NCBI GenBank assembly: GCA_958295835.1
Contig: OY282378.1
Coordinates: 3,373,694-3,437,693 of the forward strand
From: an uncultured Gammaproteobacteria bacterium
GTDB taxonomy: Bacteria; Pseudomonadota; Gammaproteobacteria; HK1
Length of the DNA: 64,000 nucleotides
Direction of reading: 5' to 3'
Positions within the stretch are counted from its first letter, which is position 1, and the number at the start of each line of letters is the position of its first letter. Position numbers and translations under genes: made by a program. The notes under the pieces were generated by a model, which was given only the letters and a program-made list of their open reading frames with translations, was not told where the DNA came from and did no database searches. Positions 1 to 7,687 of this stretch are shown here, piece by piece.

Positions 1-107
1 TTCCGGCGAATGCCGAGGCGTTGCGGAAATTCGCCGATCGGATCTTCGAGCGTGAAGCATTCACGCAGAGCCTGACCGAGGCAGAGTCCGAGCTTCGCGG
101 CGGCTGA
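1..107 (+). CDS. sspA: SspA C-terminus (partial, cut by window start)
   Basis: Only the last 34 codons are present, read in the frame that ends with TGA at 105-107. The peptide contains FADRIFEREAFTQSLTEAE and ends RGG. It closely matches the C-terminus of stringent starvation protein A, where the family has a VFERDSF..SLTEAE pattern. SspA is a glutathione-transferase-fold protein that binds RNA polymerase under starvation. The next gene is sspB, the usual partner in gammaproteobacteria, which supports the call. The thioredoxin-like N-terminal domain lies outside the window. Confidence 0.88.
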   Translation, partial: PANAEALRKFADRIFEREAFTQSLTEAESELRGG

Positions 108-303
108 GTTCGATGCGGATTCGCTCCGTGCCGAATCGGGACGCACGCAACGAGGCGCCCGCGGATCCGCTCTCCACCCCTCGTCGGAAATCCACGGGTA
201 GCGGAAATGCTGTTGCTGCGCTGGCTCCTGGCCGTTCGTTCAGGTGCGAGCCCCGGTTCCGGATTCGAATGATTCATTGCGCCGGCGGCGCCCGAGCCGC
301 ACC

Positions 304-690
304 ATGAACCCGGACGTATTCGAGATGACGTCGAGTCGCCCGTATCTGCTCCGGGCCGTGTACGAATGGATCACCGACAATGACTTGACTCCGCAGATCG
401 TCGTCGATGCGCAGCAGGAGCAGGTTCGCGTCCCCACTGCCTACGTTCGTGAAGGGAAAATCGTACTCAACATCTCCTCCACCGCAGTTCGCGGGCTCAG
501 CCTCGGCAATGAGTGGGTGGAATTCAGCGCCCGCTTCGGCGGCACTCCCCGCGATGTGGTCGTACCGGTTCGCGCGGTGCTTGCAATCATGGCCCGCGAG
601 AATGGAACGGGAATGTCATTTCCCGATCCGGGTGACGAACGACCGCCTCCGGAGTCGCGGAGAAGACCCAGTCTCAAGGTAGTGAAGTAG
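304..690 (+). CDS. sspB: ClpXP adaptor SspB
   Basis: SspB tethers ssrA-tagged proteins to the ClpXP protease and so speeds clearance of stalled-ribosome products. The 128-residue protein has the SspB core: RPYLLRAVYEWITDNDLTP near the start, a VLNIS strand, and FSARFGGTPRDVVVPVRAV followed by ARENGTGM, all close to the E. coli sequence. The C-terminus ends SLKVVK, matching the ClpX-binding tail (family ...LRVVK). The acidic linker between core and tail is much shorter than in E. coli. ATG 304 is chosen; ATG 325 is an alternative, and neither has a clear ribosome-binding site. It follows sspA by about 200 bases. Confidence 0.93.
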   Translation: MNPDVFEMTSSRPYLLRAVYEWITDNDLTPQIVVDAQQEQVRVPTAYVREGKIVLNISSTAVRGLSLGNEWVEFSARFGGTPRDVVVPVRAVLAIMARENGTGMSFPDPGDERPPPESRRRPSLKVVK

Positions 691-824
691 CCGATGGCCG
701 AGGTGGAGGATGATTGAAATCGTCGTCGCCGACATCACGCGGCACGAGCCGGATCGTCGCAGAGGGCGCCATGGTCGCGTGTGGCGGTGGCATCCGCGCC
801 AATCGGAGTATCGAGCATTCCTGG

Positions 825-1430
825 TCATTCGATGTACTCCATGACCTTCACGACGCGTTGAACGCCGGCCACGCGCCGCGTGATTTCCGTTGCCCGATCC
901 GCCTCGTCTTGCTTGAGCAGCCCCATGAGATAGACGGCCCCCCTCTCGGTGACCACCTTGACTTGCGTTGCGTTGACCTCCTTGTCCTGAAACAGCGCAA
1001 CCTTGACCTTGCCGGTCACCACGGCGTCGCCCGCCCGCGCCAGGAGCGTGCTGGGCGCCATGAGCGCGATCTCGTTCTGCACGCCTCGGACCTTGGCGAT
1101 GTTGCGCGCGATCTCGGTGATGCGGGTGCGTAACGACTCACCGGGCGCTTCGCCCGTCAGCAGCACGAGACCGTTGAAGCTCGTCACACTGACGTGGGTC
1201 TGGCTCGACAGGCCCGCATCCTTGCCTATCGCCTCGATCACCTTGAGCTCGATGAGCGCGTCATCGATAAAGGTGCCGGGGGTGCGTCGATCCTGGGCGG
1301 TGACCGCGGTGGTTGCCGCGCTGGTGACCGCGGTGGTCGTCGCACCGGTCGCGACCACACCGACGCAACCCTGGATCACCGGGACGCCGAGCAGGCAGAG
1401 AGCGACACCCGCCGTCTTGCAGATTTTCAT
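825..1430 (-). CDS. dolP: Outer-membrane lipoprotein DolP, two BON domains
   Basis: DolP (YraP) is a lipoprotein that helps maintain outer-membrane integrity and division-site peptidoglycan remodelling. The 201-residue product starts with a signal peptide and a lipobox ending IQGC with Cys22 as the lipidation site. An Ala/Thr-rich stretch follows, then two BON domains at about residues 50-115 and 125-195. The first contains NGLVLLTGEA and the second AVYLMGLLKQDEAD, typical BON turns. It is the last gene of the minus-strand group lpoA-yraN-dolP. In E. coli diaA lies between yraN and dolP; here it is absent from this position. Confidence 0.9.
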   Translation of the reverse strand: MKICKTAGVALCLLGVPVIQGCVGVVATGATTTAVTSAATTAVTAQDRRTPGTFIDDALIELKVIEAIGKDAGLSSQTHVSVTSFNGLVLLTGEAPGESLRTRITEIARNIAKVRGVQNEIALMAPSTLLARAGDAVVTGKVKVALFQDKEVNATQVKVVTERGAVYLMGLLKQDEADRATEITRRVAGVQRVVKVMEYIE

Positions 1431-1517
1431 GTTGCCAATCCTCCGAACGGCCCAATCGTCATGTCACCCCGCATGCTACCGCCCGTCGCATGCGACAGCC
1501 ACGATACGCCATGGCTC

Positions 1518-1901
1518 CTACGCATCGAAGGCGTTGCGAACCCACTTGATCGTCGCGCGGCGGGGCGGTCCGTCGATGGCCACCACGTCGAATCTGCACG
1601 GGCGTTCATCGCCGATTCGATTCGTCATGAGGTAATGTTCGGCGGCCGCGACGAGACGCGCCTGCTTCCGCGCATCGACGCTGTCCAGCCCGCCGCCGAA
1701 CGCGAGACTCGTCCGCCGTCGTACCTCGACGAAGACGAGGGTGTCGGTGTCGCGCATCACGAGGTCGATCTCGCCGCGCCGGCACCGGTAGTTGCGCCTG
1801 ACGACCATAAGACCGCGCCGGGAGAGAAAGCGTTCCGCGAGCCCTTCGGCCCCGCTTCCGATTGCTCCCGGACTATCGGGCCGGAGGGTTCTATGGTTCA
1901 A
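1518..1901 (-). CDS. yraN: YraN / UPF0102 nuclease-fold protein
   Basis: This 127-residue protein belongs to the YraN (UPF0102) family of PD-(D/E)xK nuclease fold; its cellular role is not established. Visible motifs are GSGAEGLAERFL at the start, RGEIDLV at about 42-48 and FVEVRRR at about 57-63, which form the family's putative catalytic D...E-x-R/K signature. The frame is open further upstream, but the family starts just before the GxxAE motif. The only usable start there is TTG at 1899-1901, which overlaps the lpoA stop codon (TTGAACCATAG). That arrangement suggests translational coupling to lpoA. The start codon is an inference; the gene itself is well supported. Confidence 0.87.
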   Translation of the reverse strand: MNHRTLRPDSPGAIGSGAEGLAERFLSRRGLMVVRRNYRCRRGEIDLVMRDTDTLVFVEVRRRTSLAFGGGLDSVDARKQARLVAAAEHYLMTNRIGDERPCRFDVVAIDGPPRRATIKWVRNAFDA

Positions 1902-3783
1902 CGTCCGGGTCGTGAGGGGCGGGAGCTCCGTCGACGAAACGTGCCCACGCAAGCCTGCGGGAGATTCGGTGGTTGGCGCCCACGGACAATCGCCCGGTGT
2001 GTCCTTCGATGTCCGCGAGCCGGTCGCCGGTGATGCGACGCAGTCCGGTCGCGAGCCGGTACGCATCGGCGCCGAAGGCATGGAGCCGCGGGAGTCTCAT
2101 GCCGCGGTCCTCCAGCGCAGTGCCGAGCTGTTCTTGCAGGCGTCGATCCGATTCGGTGGGTGCGGCCAGCCAGGGCATGTCGCCGAACACGACTCCGTCG
2201 AGATCGCGGTCATTGGTCGGATCAGGTACTCCGGACCAGACATGGGATGTGGCGTATACCGGCAGATCCGCGCCGTGGTGGAATGCAAGCCGAGGCATGA
2301 GCTGACGCGCGCCGGCAGGAAATGCGGCCATGAACACGAAGTCGACGTCCTGCCGGCGGCGCGGCTCGTGCTCCACCCCGCGTCCGATGGCGCGACTCAC
2401 GTCGCGTGCGCGCTCGTGGCTGCGCAAGACCCCGAGGGTCGCCGCGATCGATGCACCGATGTCGGCCGTATCTGGTGGCAGGGCACGATGATCGAGCAGA
2501 ATTCCGCCGAGCCGATCCCATTCATCGGCGAATGCCTGGTTGACGCGTTCTCCCCACGGTCCCTCGCGGGTGAACGCAATCGCCTTCGCGAATCCACCGA
2601 GCCACGCGTACTCGGCGACCTGCCGTGCCTCCGCTTCGGGCACGAGGGTAAAGTGGTAGAGCATCGGCACGGTCTGTTCCCGGCGGCAATGCCGCTCGTT
2701 CCCTCTTTCGACGGACGGAGTATCGTGAGTCTCGTTCAACGCCAGGGTGGTGACGACGAGCCGCGCGTCGCCGCAAGCCAGCGAGGTGACCGGGCCGCGT
2801 CGGAGCGGACCCACCACGAAGTCCGCACCCTCTTCGACCGCGCGCGAGTAGACGACGTCGATCGCCTCGAATGACGTATCGTGGATCGCGATGGCCGGAC
2901 GTTGCGCGTTCGCGGCGTCCGCATACCATGCGGCCAGAAATCCATCGCGAGTCGCCTCGGCCGCTTCGGCGAAGTCACCGTGGAAGGGCAGCAGCAGCGC
3001 GATCCGGGTCGGTTGATGCACCGATTCACGCACCGCGCCGAGCATCGTGGCGACGATTTCCGTGTTTGCCGGGTGGTTGGGGAAATTCGCCTGCCATTGC
3101 ATCAGCTCGCGTCCGAGGGCAGCGGCCGAGGACTGATGCTCGTCGACGATTGCCGCGAGGTGGAGCCAGCCGACCAACGTACCGGTCGCGAGCGGCAGCT
3201 CCCGTTCCCGTCGACCGCGATCGGCGCGGGTGAGTGCATCCCACAGGGCGCTGTGGTTCGTGGCCCGTCGGGTGTCATCGACGAGCGCTGCATCGAGCGC
3301 GACCCGTTCGTGCGCCGCTTCAATGAAACGTCCCGTGTCCTCGTAGGCCCGCGCCCGAAGCAGATGGAATTTCGTGGCGGATTCCGGGCCGAACCGGTCC
3401 GCCGGCACATCCGACAGCAGCTCGATGGTCCGATCCGGCGCCCCCTGCCGGAGCGCCAGGTCCGCCGCCAGAAGGTCGCGTCTCGGCGCCAGATCTCCAG
3501 CGAGGATCTGTCCGGCAAGCTCATCCATCAGCTCGGATGCACGATCCGTTTGCCCGATGTCGAGACGCAGCGCGACGGCCTTCAGCATCAGATCCTGGGC
3601 CACCGCTCCCCGTGCGTTGCGCGCCAGCGCGATGTACTCGTCCGCCGCGTCCGCGTAGAGGCCATCCGCGACGAGCGCGAGCGCCGTTGCTTCCGGTGCG
3701 ACCTCGGCCGTCTCGCGCACCTCCGGGCTCTGGCACCCCACGAGCGCGATGGCCGAAATCATGACGAAAAGAATGGTTCTCAT
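1891..3783 (-). CDS. lpoA: Penicillin-binding protein activator LpoA
   Basis: LpoA is an outer-membrane lipoprotein that reaches through the murein to stimulate PBP1A. The product is 630 residues, close to the usual length. It has a short signal peptide with lipobox ALVGC (Cys17). An N-terminal helical TPR-like half (about 30-250) is followed by a periplasmic-binding-protein-like half with IALLLPFHGDFAEAAEATRDGF, DFVVGPLRRGPV and the late VFGDMPWL, all LppC/LpoA signatures. It heads the minus-strand group with yraN and dolP and is divergent from rsmI, as in Enterobacteria. The ATG at 3783 is the obvious start. Confidence 0.93.
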   Translation of the reverse strand: MRTILFVMISAIALVGCQSPEVRETAEVAPEATALALVADGLYADAADEYIALARNARGAVAQDLMLKAVALRLDIGQTDRASELMDELAGQILAGDLAPRRDLLAADLALRQGAPDRTIELLSDVPADRFGPESATKFHLLRARAYEDTGRFIEAAHERVALDAALVDDTRRATNHSALWDALTRADRGRRERELPLATGTLVGWLHLAAIVDEHQSSAAALGRELMQWQANFPNHPANTEIVATMLGAVRESVHQPTRIALLLPFHGDFAEAAEATRDGFLAAWYADAANAQRPAIAIHDTSFEAIDVVYSRAVEEGADFVVGPLRRGPVTSLACGDARLVVTTLALNETHDTPSVERGNERHCRREQTVPMLYHFTLVPEAEARQVAEYAWLGGFAKAIAFTREGPWGERVNQAFADEWDRLGGILLDHRALPPDTADIGASIAATLGVLRSHERARDVSRAIGRGVEHEPRRRQDVDFVFMAAFPAGARQLMPRLAFHHGADLPVYATSHVWSGVPDPTNDRDLDGVVFGDMPWLAAPTESDRRLQEQLGTALEDRGMRLPRLHAFGADAYRLATGLRRITGDRLADIEGHTGRLSVGANHRISRRLAWARFVDGAPAPHDPDVEP

Positions 3784-4065
3784 TGAATTCTTCGGCTCGC
3801 CTGCGCGTGTTCATCGCGAAGCGATGAGAAATTCGGGCTGATGGAGGCCCACTCGGGACGTCGGCGCTGCTGCCGGCCCCGTGCCATCGGATATTCGACC
3901 GACCGGCGCGTCGCCGGTGCCGGCGATTCTGAAGCATTCGACCCGGCAGGGCCAACCCGTCCGTCGTCGGCGGGAGGGGATCGGCGGCTCCTCCGTCACT
4001 CGACTCCATGCCCGGCCGCCGCCCACGTTCGGCTACGCTACACTCCGGCCGGGCAGGGGCGGCCC

Positions 4066-4947
4066 GTGGCGGAGACTCCGGACTTGGCGGCACACGGGAC
4101 GCACGGCGTGCTGTACGTGGTGGCGACCCCGATCGGGAACCTCGACGATCTGTCGGGGCGCGCACGCACGGTGTTGCGCGAGGTCGATACGGTGCTTGCC
4201 GAAGATACGCGGCGTACGCGGACCCTGTTCGATCGCCACGCCATTCCGACCCCGACCCGGGCCTTCCACCAGCACAACGAACACGAGGAGACCCCGCGGG
4301 TCATCGCCCGGCTGCTGGAGGGAAAGCGCTTCGCGCTGGTCAGCGATGCCGGCACGCCTCTCGTGAGTGATCCCGGGTACGTACTGGTACGCGAAGCGCA
4401 CTCGCATCATGTTCCGGTGCACTGCGTGCCGGGACCGAGTGCGGTCACCGCGGCGCTCAGCGTGTCCGGACTGCCCACCGATCGGTTCGCCTTCGAGGGA
4501 TTCCTGCCGCCGCGCCGTTCACGACGGCAACGTGTGCTCGAGGCGCTCGCGACCGAGACGAGGACGATGGTGTTCTACGAGGCGCCGCATCGAATCGAGG
4601 ATGCGCTGGCCGACCTCTGCGCGGTGTTCGGGGACGATCGCGAGGCGGTGATCGCCCGCGAGCTCACCAAACGGTTCGAATCGGTATCCGCGGGGCGTCT
4701 CGACCATCTGCTGGTCCAGGTCCGAGTCGATCGAATCCCGGCCCGGGGCGAGATCGTGGTGGTGGTGCGCGGAAGCGCGCCGACGACGGCCGATGAAGAT
4801 ACGACGGATGCGATGCTCCACGCGATGCTCGACGAAGGCGTCGCCGTGAGGCAGGCGACGGCGGTTGCAGCGCGGTTGACCGGACGATCGCGGAACGTGC
4901 TGTATCGCCGCGCGCTGGCGCTGGTGGCGGCTCGCGCGGAGGAATGA
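4066..4947 (+). CDS. rsmI: 16S rRNA 2'-O-methyltransferase RsmI
   Basis: RsmI methylates the ribose of C1402 in 16S rRNA with S-adenosylmethionine. The 293-residue protein has TPIGNLDDLSGRA at about 21-33, AEDTRRTRTLF at about 45-55, LVSDAGTPLVSDPG at about 91-104 and VPGPSAVTAALSVSGLP, all hallmarks of the family. FYEAPHRI and ARELTKRFE follow as expected. The frame stays open well upstream of homology. GTG 4066 is chosen because it sits just before VLYVVATPIGN and has a GGGGC stretch about eight bases upstream. The gene diverges from lpoA, the arrangement seen in E. coli (yraL-yraM). Confidence 0.94.
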   Translation: MAETPDLAAHGTHGVLYVVATPIGNLDDLSGRARTVLREVDTVLAEDTRRTRTLFDRHAIPTPTRAFHQHNEHEETPRVIARLLEGKRFALVSDAGTPLVSDPGYVLVREAHSHHVPVHCVPGPSAVTAALSVSGLPTDRFAFEGFLPPRRSRRQRVLEALATETRTMVFYEAPHRIEDALADLCAVFGDDREAVIARELTKRFESVSAGRLDHLLVQVRVDRIPARGEIVVVVRGSAPTTADEDTTDAMLHAMLDEGVAVRQATAVAARLTGRSRNVLYRRALALVAARAEE

Positions 4948-5005
4948 GGCGCCGCGGTTCGTGGTGGCGGCGCAGGCCGCATCGTCAAAAACCGAATCGG
5001 CGGTA

Positions 5006-5033
5006 TTGAAACCCGGCGCCCATGTGCCACACT
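5006..5033 (+). promoter_or_regulatory. Probable rnpB promoter
   Basis: TTGAAA at 5006-5011 and CACACT at 5028-5033 are separated by 16 bases. The expected start of transcription, six to eight bases downstream, falls at about 5040, which is where the first base of the P1 helix of rnpB begins. The -35 is strong (5 of 6), the -10 weak (3 of 6). Confidence 0.55.
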
Positions 5034-5040
5034 GCGCCCG

Positions 5041-5414
5041 GCGGGAGTCGGCCGGGCAGTCGCTGCTTCGAGTCTTCGGAAGCGGAGGAAAGTCCGGGCT
5101 CCGAAGGGCAGGGTGCCAGGTAACGCCTGGGGGGCGCGAGTCCACGGAAAGTGCCACAGAAAACAGACCGCCTCGTGGCCGGAAGGGCATGCGGCAAGGG
5201 TGAAAAGGTGCGGTAAGAGCGCACCGCGCCGGTGGCAACGCCGGTGGCAGGGCAAACCCCACCCGGAGCAAGACCAAATAGGGGAGCAGGCCGCCGGCAG
5301 GCGGCGAGGCGTGGCCCGCGCCGCTCCCGGGTAGGTCGCTACAGGCGCACGGCGACGTGCGTCGCAGATGAATGGCTGCCTTCGACAGAACCCGGCTTAC
5401 AGGCCGGCTCCCGC
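5041..5414 (+). ncRNA. rnpB: RNase P RNA, bacterial class A
   Basis: This is the catalytic RNA of RNase P, which removes 5' leaders from pre-tRNAs. The universally conserved blocks are present: GAGGAAAGTCCGGGCTCC, GGGCAGGGTGCCAGGTAACG, AGGGTGAAAAGGTGCGGTAA, CACCCGGAGCAAGACCAAATA and the 3' block ATGAATGGCTGCC then ACAGAACCCGGCTTA. The P1 helix is formed by GCGGGAGTCGGCC (5041-5053) and GGCCGGCTCCCGC (5402-5414), 13 pairs with one G-U wobble, which sets both ends. Total length is about 374 nt. It is followed directly by a hairpin. The position after rsmI is common in gammaproteobacteria. Confidence 0.96.
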
Positions 5415-5425
5415 TTTCTCCTGTT

Positions 5426-5445
5426 CCGCGGGCGTGCTCCCGCGG
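5426..5445 (+). terminator. Terminator-like hairpin after rnpB
   Basis: CCGCGGG (5426-5432) and CCCGCGG (5439-5445) form a perfect seven-pair stem with a six-base loop, eleven bases after the end of P1. The downstream AATCGTCTTCC has only a weak T-rich character, so termination may be inefficient or assisted. Confidence 0.55.
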
Positions 5446-5729
5446 AATCGTCTTCCTCGCCCCATGCCTCGCATCGTCCGCACCAGCCAGCGGCCTCCCC
5501 GGTGGGAGATGTCCGGATCGTGACCGGCCTCTGATCCAGCCCGCCGGTACACGTTTTTCGTCTCGGGAACCGATGGACGGCGCCCCCGAATGTTTCCGCC
5601 ATATCCGTCATCGTCTGCAGACGATCATCCAACCTATTGAATATTAGTAATTTATTTGAACTGCCACCACCTCCTGCCCACCGCCCACCCCTGGATCCTT
5701 TCCCGAATGCCGGCACCGTCGATACGAGG
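5446..5729. other. Non-coding stretch between rnpB and the dcw promoter
   Basis: No gene is supported here. Two things stand out. A perfect 16-base palindrome, ATCGTCTGCAGACGAT, lies at 5610-5625. A short AT-rich patch, about 5631-5660, follows it and contrasts with the surrounding GC-rich sequence. The AT-rich patch lies about 70-100 bases upstream of the predicted mraZ promoter, so it could act as an upstream activating or bending element, but nothing in the sequence proves it. Confidence 0.4.
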
Positions 5730-5758
5730 TTGACGGCTACCGTCCGGTTTGCGATAGT
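5730..5758 (+). promoter_or_regulatory. Predicted dcw-cluster promoter (Pmra)
   Basis: TTGACG at 5730-5735 (5 of 6 to consensus) and GATAGT at 5753-5758 (4 of 6) are spaced by 17 bases. Transcription would begin around 5765, just before the MraZ boxes. This matches the layout of the E. coli mraZ promoter, in which the repressor boxes lie immediately downstream of the promoter. Confidence 0.6.
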
Positions 5759-5769
5759 CGCCCCACCGG

Positions 5770-5804
5770 TGGGTGAAAGTGGATTAAAGTGGGAATATGT
5801 GGGA
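5770..5804 (+). promoter_or_regulatory. MraZ operator: four TGGGN-type boxes
   Basis: Boxes TGGGT (5770), TGGAT (5780), TGGGA (5790) and TGGGA (5800) are spaced exactly ten bases apart, start to start. A degenerate GGGGG continues the phase at 5810. MraZ is known to bind direct TGGG repeats separated by five bases in front of its own gene and to repress the cluster. The array lies between the predicted promoter and the mraZ start and runs up to its ribosome-binding region. Confidence 0.85.
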
Positions 5805-5820
5805 GATTGGGGGAAGGTGA

Positions 5821-6285
5821 GTGTTTGGTGGAAGCCACCTGTTGTCGATGGATACCAAGGGCCGGCTCTCGGTGCCGGCCAGGTTCCGCGAGCGTCTCAT
5901 GGAGAAGTGCGGCGGAAGGATGACAGCCACGATCAGTCTCGACCAGCGGTGCCTGTCGGTGTACCCGGCTCCCGACTGGGACGCCCTCGTGGACGACGTG
6001 CGCCGTCTGCCCGCGCTGGTTCCGCAGACGCAGCAAATCCGCCGCCTGCTCATCGGCAACGGCACCGACTGCGACATGGATTCCCACGGCCGCATCCTCA
6101 TCCCCCCGGGGTTGCGCGAGTGGGCCGGCCTCGACAAGCGGGTACAGATGATCGGGCAGATCCAGAAGTTCGAGCTGTGGGATGAGTCGGCATGGAACCG
6201 GCACCGTGAAGAGCTGCTTGAACAGGTCGGCGGCGAGCTCATTGCTCAGCCGTCGGAAGAGATACGTTCACTGACCAACATCTGA
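5821..6285 (+). CDS. mraZ: Transcriptional regulator MraZ
   Basis: MraZ is an AbrB-fold DNA-binding protein that represses its own dcw operon. The 154-residue product has the two diagnostic DxxxR elements: DTKGR at 11-15 and DSHGR at 87-91, each followed by a hydrophobic beta strand and (V/I)P. The start is GTG at 5821. The N-terminus MFGGSHLLSMDTKGRLSVP aligns with the usual MFRG...LDxKGR(L/I)xIP, so no internal start is needed. It is the first gene of the cluster, and its operator lies immediately upstream. Confidence 0.95.
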   Translation: MFGGSHLLSMDTKGRLSVPARFRERLMEKCGGRMTATISLDQRCLSVYPAPDWDALVDDVRRLPALVPQTQQIRRLLIGNGTDCDMDSHGRILIPPGLREWAGLDKRVQMIGQIQKFELWDESAWNRHREELLEQVGGELIAQPSEEIRSLTNI

Positions 6286-6320
6286 CCGGAGCCTGCCCCG
6301 GATCGTGCAAGGAGGTCCTG

Positions 6321-7394
6321 ATGATGCCGGAAGCCGCGGGATGTGCGCGAGTCCGGGTAGGTCGGGGTTCCGTAGCCGGGTCCGTGGACCGGCAGGCGCC
6401 ACCGCATCCCGGGGATGGCTCCGGGCCGGTGCCGCAAGGCGTCCTCGGTGATGGCGCGTGCGATCACGTTCCCGTCATGCTCGACGAGGTCGTCGATGCG
6501 GTTGCACCGCGCCCAGGCGGCCGCTACGTCGATTGCACGTTCGGGCGCGGGGGACACACCCGAGCGGTGCTCGATCGGATCGGGCCGGCGGGCCGCGTGC
6601 TGGCGATGGATCGGGATCCGCAGGCGGTCGCGGCCGCTCGCGAGCTCGCCCGCCCCGATTCACGGATTTCGGTACATCACGCTCGTTTCGGCGAGGTCGG
6701 AGACGTCGTCGGGGCGGCCGGTCTTGCCGGGCGTGTCGACGCGGTGCTGATGGACCTCGGGGTCTCCTCCCCCCAGCTCGATCAGCCGGAGCGTGGATTC
6801 AGCTTCCTGCACGACGGTCCTCTGGACATGCGAATGGATCCGGGCGCCGGCATATCCGCGGCCGAGTGGCTCGCGAGCGCTTCCGAGCAGGAGATCGGGC
6901 GAGTGTTGCGCGAGCTCGGCGAAGAGCGCGCGGCACGACGCATCGCCCGTGCGGTCGTGGCCGAGCGCAACCGGGGCATTCCGGTCGCAACCACCCGGCG
7001 ACTGGCGGCCATCGTCGCGGGCGCCGTGCGGGGGGGTGGAGTCCGTGCCCGGGTGCATCCTGCGACCCGTACGTTCCAGGCGATTCGCGCGCACGTCAAC
7101 GAGGAGCTGGGTGAGCTCCGGCGAGGACTCGCGGCGACACCGGACCTGCTTGTTCCGGGCGGGCGGCTCGTGGTGCTCAGCTTCCACTCTCTTGAAGACC
7201 GCATCGTCAAACGCTTCATGCGGGGTGACGGCGTGGCCTCCGCACCCCCACGCCGCTTGCCGGTCGTCGAGGCGTCCCGTTCCGCCGGCGCGTTCATCCC
7301 GTTCAAGTCCGCCCGGCGGCCGTCGGAAAGCGAGGTCGCAGCGAACCCCCGCGCGCGCAGCGCGGTGCTGCGGGTGGCCGAACGGAGCCGATGA
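6321..7394 (+). CDS. rsmH: 16S rRNA m4C1402 methyltransferase RsmH (MraW)
   Basis: RsmH methylates N4 of C1402 in 16S rRNA, the same nucleotide targeted by RsmI. The SAM-binding loop DCTFGRGGHT is at 71-80, MDLGVSSPQLD follows, then GFSFLHDGPLDMRMD, TFQAIRAHVNEE and LSFHSLEDRIVK. Homologues begin a few residues before H(V/I)PVML, here at 49-54, so this protein has an N-terminal extension of about 45 residues. The extension is probably translated, because an excellent AAGGAGGT (6309-6316) precedes tandem ATGs at 6321 and 6324. The stop overlaps the ftsL start. Confidence 0.95.
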   Translation: MMPEAAGCARVRVGRGSVAGSVDRQAPPHPGDGSGPVPQGVLGDGACDHVPVMLDEVVDAVAPRPGGRYVDCTFGRGGHTRAVLDRIGPAGRVLAMDRDPQAVAAARELARPDSRISVHHARFGEVGDVVGAAGLAGRVDAVLMDLGVSSPQLDQPERGFSFLHDGPLDMRMDPGAGISAAEWLASASEQEIGRVLRELGEERAARRIARAVVAERNRGIPVATTRRLAAIVAGAVRGGGVRARVHPATRTFQAIRAHVNEELGELRRGLAATPDLLVPGGRLVVLSFHSLEDRIVKRFMRGDGVASAPPRRLPVVEASRSAGAFIPFKSARRPSESEVAANPRARSAVLRVAERSR

Positions 7395-7672
7395 TGCGGA
7401 CCGCGATCGTCGCCTCCATCCTCCTGCTTGCCGTCATCGCGAGCGCGGTGGCGGTGGTCTGGACGCACCACGCCCGCCGGAGCCTGTTCGCCGAGCTCGA
7501 CGAGATCGACGCCCGGCGCGACCAGCTCCATGTCGAGCGGGGAAAGCTCCAGATCGAGCAGAGCACCTGGACCGCGACCGACCGGATCGAACGGGTCGCC
7601 GCGGAGAAGCTGAACCTCCACCTGTCCCGCGCCGGCGCGACCGTGCTCGTCACCGCCGAGTGGGGCGATTGA
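7391..7672 (+). CDS. ftsL: Cell division protein FtsL
   Basis: FtsL is a bitopic divisome protein that with FtsQ and FtsB activates FtsWI. The 93-residue product has a short cytoplasmic start, one membrane segment at about residues 5-24 and a leucine- and charge-rich periplasmic helix with a coiled-coil pattern (LFAELDEIDARRDQLHVERG). It ends near residue 90, which is normal for the family. Identification rests on this architecture and on its fixed place between rsmH and ftsI; the sequence itself is poorly conserved. The tandem ATGs at 7391 and 7394 overlap the rsmH stop. Confidence 0.9.
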   Translation: MMRTAIVASILLLAVIASAVAVVWTHHARRSLFAELDEIDARRDQLHVERGKLQIEQSTWTATDRIERVAAEKLNLHLSRAGATVLVTAEWGD

Positions 7673-7687
7673 ACAACGGCCAATCGA

